Source: Anagrus nilaparvatae
Lineage: Eukaryota; Arthropoda; Insecta; Hymenoptera; Mymaridae
Length of the DNA: 64,000 nucleotides
Reading direction: 5' to 3'
Assembly: GCA_022575985.1 (NCBI GenBank)
Contig: JAKSXM010000007.1
Coordinates: 9,674,501 to 9,738,500 of the forward strand
Shown piece after piece: positions 58,690 through 64,000 of this stretch. Each line of letters starts with the position of its first letter. Position 1 is the first letter of the stretch. The notes below the pieces were generated by a model. The model was not told the DNA's origin. It worked only from the letters and a program-made list of their open reading frames with translations, and did not search any database. Made by a program: the position numbers and the translations under genes.

Positions 58690-59028
58690 CACTGTAAAAA
58701 GTAACTTTCTTAGATTCACAAAAAAAATATATTTACTAAATTTAGTATATTAACTAAAAATTTGAGTATTTGAGTATTTGAGTATTTGATTTTTTTTTTT
58801 TGTAAATTCACGAAAAAAATTGATAATTTACAATTTTTTTTCGAAAATTTACAAAAAATATTTGCTAATTTACAAATTTTTTCGTAAATTAACAAGAAAA
58901 AATCGAGAATTATCGAATTTGTTGTTAATATACTAAATTTAGTAATTTTACGATTATTTTCGAAAATTTACTCATTTTTCGAAAATATTCTATTTTTTTT
59001 TAATCTAAGAAAGTTACTTTTTACAGTG
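58690..59028. mobile_element. 339-bp MITE flanked by a TA duplication
   Basis: Terminal inverted repeats CACTGTAAAAAGTAACTTTC and GAAAGTTACTTTTTACAGTG, about 27 bases. The interior is an A/T array of ACAAATTTTTTCG-like motifs. Receptor copy 1 has the empty site at 39151-39164 (TTTAAAATATATTC); here the site reads AAAATA-element-TATATTC, so one TA was duplicated. This fits Tc1/mariner-type mobilisation. Confidence 0.87.
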
Positions 59029-59229
59029 TATATTCCGCTGTATTTCTATAAAGGCCATAAAAATGCAATAATTGATTTGGATGGCATATTTTTAATTTAA
59101 AATCAATGTATATTAATGTATAGAAAAATTGTCATGGTTTAGTTTTTTTTAATTCACTTTCTTTCATGTGGTATGAAAACCGTGTACTTAAAAACCGTGT
59201 CTTAGCAACATATATTTAAAATATTCAAT

Positions 59230-62200
59230 ATGCTTAAAGATTGCGAAACATCTTCTTCAGGTATTTAAGTAACAAAATTTTGAATGCTAAATTTTTAATT
59301 GCCAATTTAATTTTATAATTTTTTTTTTTTTTGATATAATATAATTTTACAGATTATGAATGGGCTATTGGCTTAAATGAAAAATGTTTATCACTACTCG
59401 GAGTTTGGCCAAGTGAGGATAAAAAGAAATTTAACTCAAAAATTAGAGTACCGTTTATGATATTTTTTATATTTATTTTCTTTTTTACACCACAAATGTA
59501 TGCATTAATATTAAATATTAATTATTTACGACTTGTTGTTGATAATATTTTAACAAGTTCTCCAACATTAGCAGCATGTTTTAAATTAATTTTTCTTTGG
59601 TTTGGTGAAAAAGGTAATGTATAATAAATACACTTATATTAATTGTTAAATAATTGAATTAAAATAATTTACAAACTTATCTACTCTAAATCCTTGTTTA
59701 CAATAATTTTTAACTATTTTCAAAAACAAAAACCTCGGAAAATATCGTCAGCAAAGTCAAAAATCAAATTTCGGTTACTTACGAAAAAGGGCAGTTTGAC
59801 ATATAAGTGGAAAAAATTTTTTGATTTTTTTAACTGGTTTCTTGTTTTTTTTTCTCAATTTTTTTCAGTTTTCTGAAGGTTTAAACTACCTATAAACACG
59901 GATCAAATCGATATGCCTTCAAATTCTTTTATCATGGAACATGTTTATAGAGAGGAGGTACCCTCAAAATCTGAAAATAATAAAGGGGGTTGGTCAAATG
60001 GGACTTAGAATAATTTCATTTTTGGAACTTAGTATAATTCAGGATTAGGAACTCTGAATAATTTTGATTTAGGGACTTGTAATAATTCAGATTAAGGGAC
60101 TTCGAATATTTAGGGACATAATAAGAATACGAGTTTAAAGAATCAAAATAATTTGGTTTTAGAATCTTAACATCTATAGTAAAGGTGATAATTACAAATT
60201 ATAAAAATAGCAAATTGTATTGTAATGTTGCGTAACATTTGCATTATACCTAGCCCTCAGCTGTTAGTAAACATGTTCCATGCATTTTCGGATATCAGTT
60301 TGTTTTGTTTTTTTTATTTCAGAGCCGAGTTAAGGTAGTAATAAAAAAAAAATTATTATATTAACCATTCTTTAAACTGAATTAAAATTTTTAATGTATT
60401 TAAACAGCTCATTTTAACTTTTACTCCAATTGTATAAAAGTACAATAAAATAGCGAGGTATACGTTTTACAACCATAAATCTATTATGAGGAATAATAAA
60501 AAATATAATCTTACATATGACGAAAATAAAAGTCTTTAAATAATTTTGGAACATTAAACTTTGTTGGAAACTTTCTTTTACCAAATTTATTCAATCTTGC
60601 AATACACACAAATATATACGATACAAATTTTTATATATAATTCAAATTAAAAAATTTGTTGGAAGATGCAAATGTTTTAAAATTAACCTATCAGAGATAG
60701 TTTTCGATCAATAATCACTGTCTTCATTTATCATTTTGAAAATATAATTAATAAATTAAATAAAACTCAGCAAAAAAAATGATCGAAAACTCCCTCTGAT
60801 ACGGTAAATAAGCTTAACTGTATTATTAAATTATTTATTAATTTTTAATTTTACAATAAATAGAGTTGGTACAAGTGGTTGATTCCATAAAAAATGACTG
60901 GAAAAATGTGCAAAGTACATCAAAACGTTTAGTAATGATTAAAGAAGCTAAAAAAGGACGTATTTTTACAATAATTACTTTCTTTATGGTAAATTGTTCA
61001 TTTCTTGGATTTTCATTGAGTTCAATATTTAATATAAATATTAGAGTATCATCAAATATTACTGATTATGGCGAAAGATATTTATTTTCACAAAGCTACT
61101 ATCCATATGATTATTCAATAAGTCCATATTATGAATTAACTAATTTATCACAAATAATATCTGCAGCTTTTATTGCAGTAGGTTTATCTATACCAGAAAA
61201 TTATTTTGCTGTTGTAGCATATCATATGAGTGCGCAATATCAAATTTTATCTCAAGATATAAAACATATTTTAGATGATGAAAATTTGAGCCAGAAATCT
61301 CAATTGATAAATAATTTTTATAAAAATATAGATTCAATTGTTTCTAGACATGTACATATTCTAAAGTAAGAAAATATGTTTTTTTTTTACATTAGAAATT
61401 CATTTTATTAAAAAAAAATGTACACCCTCATTAAAATATTTCATTATAATAGAATTAACGAATTTTTAAGTGGCTTGTATGAAAATTAAGTTTTGAAATT
61501 CGTCAGTATTTTGTCATTTTTTAGAGCCTCAGAAGTCAGAAAGTTGTTTTACTGAAATCAATTAAAAAAATATGAATTAATATTTTACGAGTTAAATTTA
61601 AAAATTCTAAGATTTCATGTATCAGAAAAAATCATATTTAGTGCTGGAGCATTATTACCAGTAAAATCGCTTTAAAAATATTTTTTTTGGCTTTTGAGGT
61701 TGGTTATCATTTTTTATATATTCAAATAGTACTTTACATCGATTAGTAGCTTTTCAAAACATTTTGCAAGCTTTGTAGAAAATTAGAAAGCAGAAAAGTA
61801 AAAATTCCCATGTTATTTAAATGGGAAAATTGAAGTGCTTACAGGCACACGTTTTTGAAAAGCAAAAGCAAAATCCTTGGAGCTCGGGACTTTTTGTGAC
61901 CAAAAGTTCACGAAAAAACCCGGGGTGCAAATTTTATCTTATAAGTGTTCACGCTTAGTTTTATAATATTTTTTGCCTACCTATGCGTAAAACAGATGCA
62001 GGAAATTTTATGCCAAGTTTTACGCCCGGGATGGCGAAATAGTATATTACGACCCATGATCAGAAAAATAATGGCTCAAACTGCGATTTGGGGCATTCTT
62101 TTTTTTTGATCAAGGGTCGTATACGATTTTTCTGCGTCAGTGGCGAGAAAGTACGATTTGCTTGGCCTCGCAATGGCCAGGAAATCGCACTTATAGTGGC

Positions 62201-63230
62201 CACTGTCCAGAAAAATAAATTTTAATTATTTAACTTTAAATAGAATGGTTTCTGCAATAGAAGATTCGTTTACTTTTCAAATATTTTTTCAATGGTCCTG
62301 TTTAGTTTTTTCAACTTGTAGTTTAGGAGTAGCTCTGTTATTTGTGAGTATAAATTATTGGAATTTTACAAGTATAAAATTTATTATTTATTATTCTAAT
62401 GTTTAAAAATATTTTTTTAGACACTTCATACCAAGCAATTAGACATAGTACAAATGTTAACTTTTATCGCAACATTAAGTTGTTTTTTAATGTTTTCACT
62501 GGTCAACTGTATTGTTAGTGAAAATCTTTATAAAAACGTAAGTATCTAAGTATTGTTTGTAATGTAGTTAATGTATTGGGATGTTGTGGCCCCATTTACA
62601 CAAGTGCGAAGTAAGACTGAGTTGAATTAGTTGGGCCAAAATTTAGTGAAGAGCTGGGTGAATTAAGTAGGTGATCAAGAAAGACGCATAAACGTTATAG
62701 ACTAATTTTAAAATTTTTTAATTTTTTAATTTTTTTTTTTTTAGTTTATCGAACTTTATACCTTAGACTTATACCTACACGAGAATTTCTCCCCACCAAC
62801 AACTAGTAGCTACCAATAGTCCCAGACCAACTTGGTCCCTAAAATTCAGCACTTGTGTAAATGTAGCCTAGGCAGAAGTTATTATACCCGAATTTTCTCG
62901 CAAATTTCACAGTTACTTGAATTTTAAATGATATGATTTTGTTGAAAAATAGATTTATTATGTCTGATAATGAACTAATAAATTTAAATTTAAATTTAGT
63001 ATCCAATGATTATTTTTTAAACAGCACCTTCTTTGAATGAAAATTAATTGACTAAAATATAATATTCTTTCTAGAGTAATAACATTTTTTTTGATATTTA
63101 TGATTCTGAATGGTATTCAAAACCTTGTAAAATTAAAAAATGTTTAATACCAATAATAATTATGTCTCAAAAATCACGCCACCTTAAGGCAGGTTTACTA
63201 ATCGAATTATCCTTGAAATCATTTTGTATG
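59230..63230 (+). CDS. Odorant receptor copy 2 (7tm_6 family), last exon not located
   Basis: Exons: 59230-59260, 59353-59613, 60864-61365, 62244-62343, 62421-62537, 63075-63230. They give 389 codons with consistent phase and GT-AG borders. The protein begins MLKDCETSSSDYEWAIGLNE, then LLGVWPSEDKKKFNSKIRV, and has hydrophobic segments through exons 2-5 consistent with a seven-transmembrane receptor. The conserved C-terminal motif of the family is in exon 6 (YDSEWYSKPCKIKKCLIPII, then MSQKSRHLKAGLLIELS). It would act in antennal sensory neurons with Orco. Receptors usually end with a further 10-20 residues from a small exon; none was convincing before 63500, so it may lie beyond the window. 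Tandem paralogue of the broken copy at 39316-47546. Confidence 0.88.
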
Positions 63231-63507
63231 GTAAGTATAAATGACTATGTAATTATAGAATAACATAATTATGGTTATGGCTATGGTTTTTGTGAGAGAT
63301 GTAAGGCTTTTGCTTTTATCTCTTGTTTGTTATGCTTGTTGTATGATTTTTTTTTTAAATAACATTATGCGCATATCACAGTCCTAGAGTAATGATAGAA
63401 AATAATTTCAGAATTTAATCTATTCATAAAAAAAACTAAAAATATTTTCAAGATTTATATTATAAAGCAATGGGTGATATAAACAAAAATAACAATAATT
63501 ACACAGC

Positions 63508-63509
63508 TG

Positions 63510-63538
<29 letters not shown>
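63508..63538. repeat. Long A-run
   Basis: About 30 consecutive A residues, possibly the tail of a retroposed sequence. Confidence 0.6.
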
Positions 63539-63540
<2 letters not shown>

Positions 63541-63541
<1 letters not shown>

Positions 63542-64000
63542 CTGATCCTGTAAATAGACCTACCTACTGGTAAGTTTTTCGATGTCCTAAAACCGAATCT
63601 GAAGTCAGAATTAAGCCTTCACCCTCAGATTTTGCCCCAGCTACCCCCAGCCACCCTCTAAACCGCCCCAAAAAGCAAATATTTTACTATGTCCAAAAGT
63701 TAAAAATAATAGTACCTTATTTACGTATTTTGATGTTCTAAAAACGTATTTCAAGTCAGAATTTACCTATCACCCTTAGTTTTTGTCCCAGCTACCCTAG
63801 TTACCCTTTAAAACCCACCAGAGAAAGGTTAAGTAACGAAACATACGTAATCATATATGCTCGTAGGTGCTTACTGTTTCCAACAAAAGTTCTTAGCACC
63901 ATCCTGATATCGCTTTAATATTCTAAAGCAATTAATTAACCTTCCTCTGGTGGATTTTAGAGGGTAACTAGGCTAGCTGGGACAAAAACTATGGATGATG
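63541..64000. repeat. Repeat at the window edge with an inverted arm
   Basis: Two direct units of about 165 bases (TCAGAATT ... CCCCAGCTACCCCCAGC; TCAGAATTTACC ... TCCCAGCTACCCTAGTTACC) are followed from about 63950 by the inverted block GAGGGTAACTAGGCTAGCTG. It is probably one more foldback, cut by the window end. Confidence 0.6.

Noticed and set aside
63408..63440. Last exon of receptor copy 2 (NLIYS-stop after an AG at about 63413)
   Set aside because: Too short and not supported by copy 1; the true exon may be outside the window.

Overview
This window looks like nuclear DNA of an insect, most likely a hymenopteran and perhaps a parasitoid wasp. It is strongly A+T rich with long A and T runs. 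Its genes have short GT-AG introns. The recognisable host genes are an insect-type uricase, four RR-2 (Rebers-Riddiford) cuticular proteins, and a tandem pair of odorant receptors whose opening motif (DYEWAIGLN...GVWP) is typical of hymenopteran receptors. The order-level call is inference from protein style; nothing in the window fixes a species.

Layout. 0.6-6.4 kb: a five-exon uricase gene on +, with a putative signal peptide and a 4.1 kb intron packed with transposable elements (two adjacent 1.0-1.3 kb foldbacks, a Helitron-type 3' end and two MITEs). 6.4-15 kb: A+T-rich intergenic DNA with one tRNA-derived SINE. 15-37 kb: four RR-2 cuticular protein genes (+, -, +, +), each opening with a 12-nt coding exon, separated by MITEs, foldbacks, tRNA-like repeats and a dispersed repeat with a (CA)n tract. 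37-39 kb: repeat debris. 39.3-47.6 kb: odorant receptor copy 1, broken by a 44-nt deletion in exon 3 and swollen by nested foldbacks and a Helitron carrying a 19-bp minisatellite. 49.6-57.4 kb: a 3.1 kb inverted-repeat element with a decayed LINE inside it, a second 5'-truncated LINE, and a satellite of about 145-bp units. 57.4-59 kb: more foldbacks. 59.2-63.2 kb: odorant receptor copy 2, intact through six exons; no last short exon was found. The right edge enters another inverted repeat.

How it fits together. The cuticular proteins are secreted chitin-binding components of the exoskeleton. The receptors would be seven-transmembrane odorant-gated channel subunits in antennal neurons. Uricase oxidises urate; its active-site residues are conserved. 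The most informative feature is that the two receptor copies serve as before-and-after pictures of each other. They show a MITE inserted with a TA target duplication and a Helitron-like element inserted between A and T with no duplication. Inverted-repeat (foldback) elements dominate the non-genic DNA: more than a dozen occur here, several nested in one another or lying in introns. I see no CRISPR array, operon, rRNA gene or clearly functional tRNA gene.
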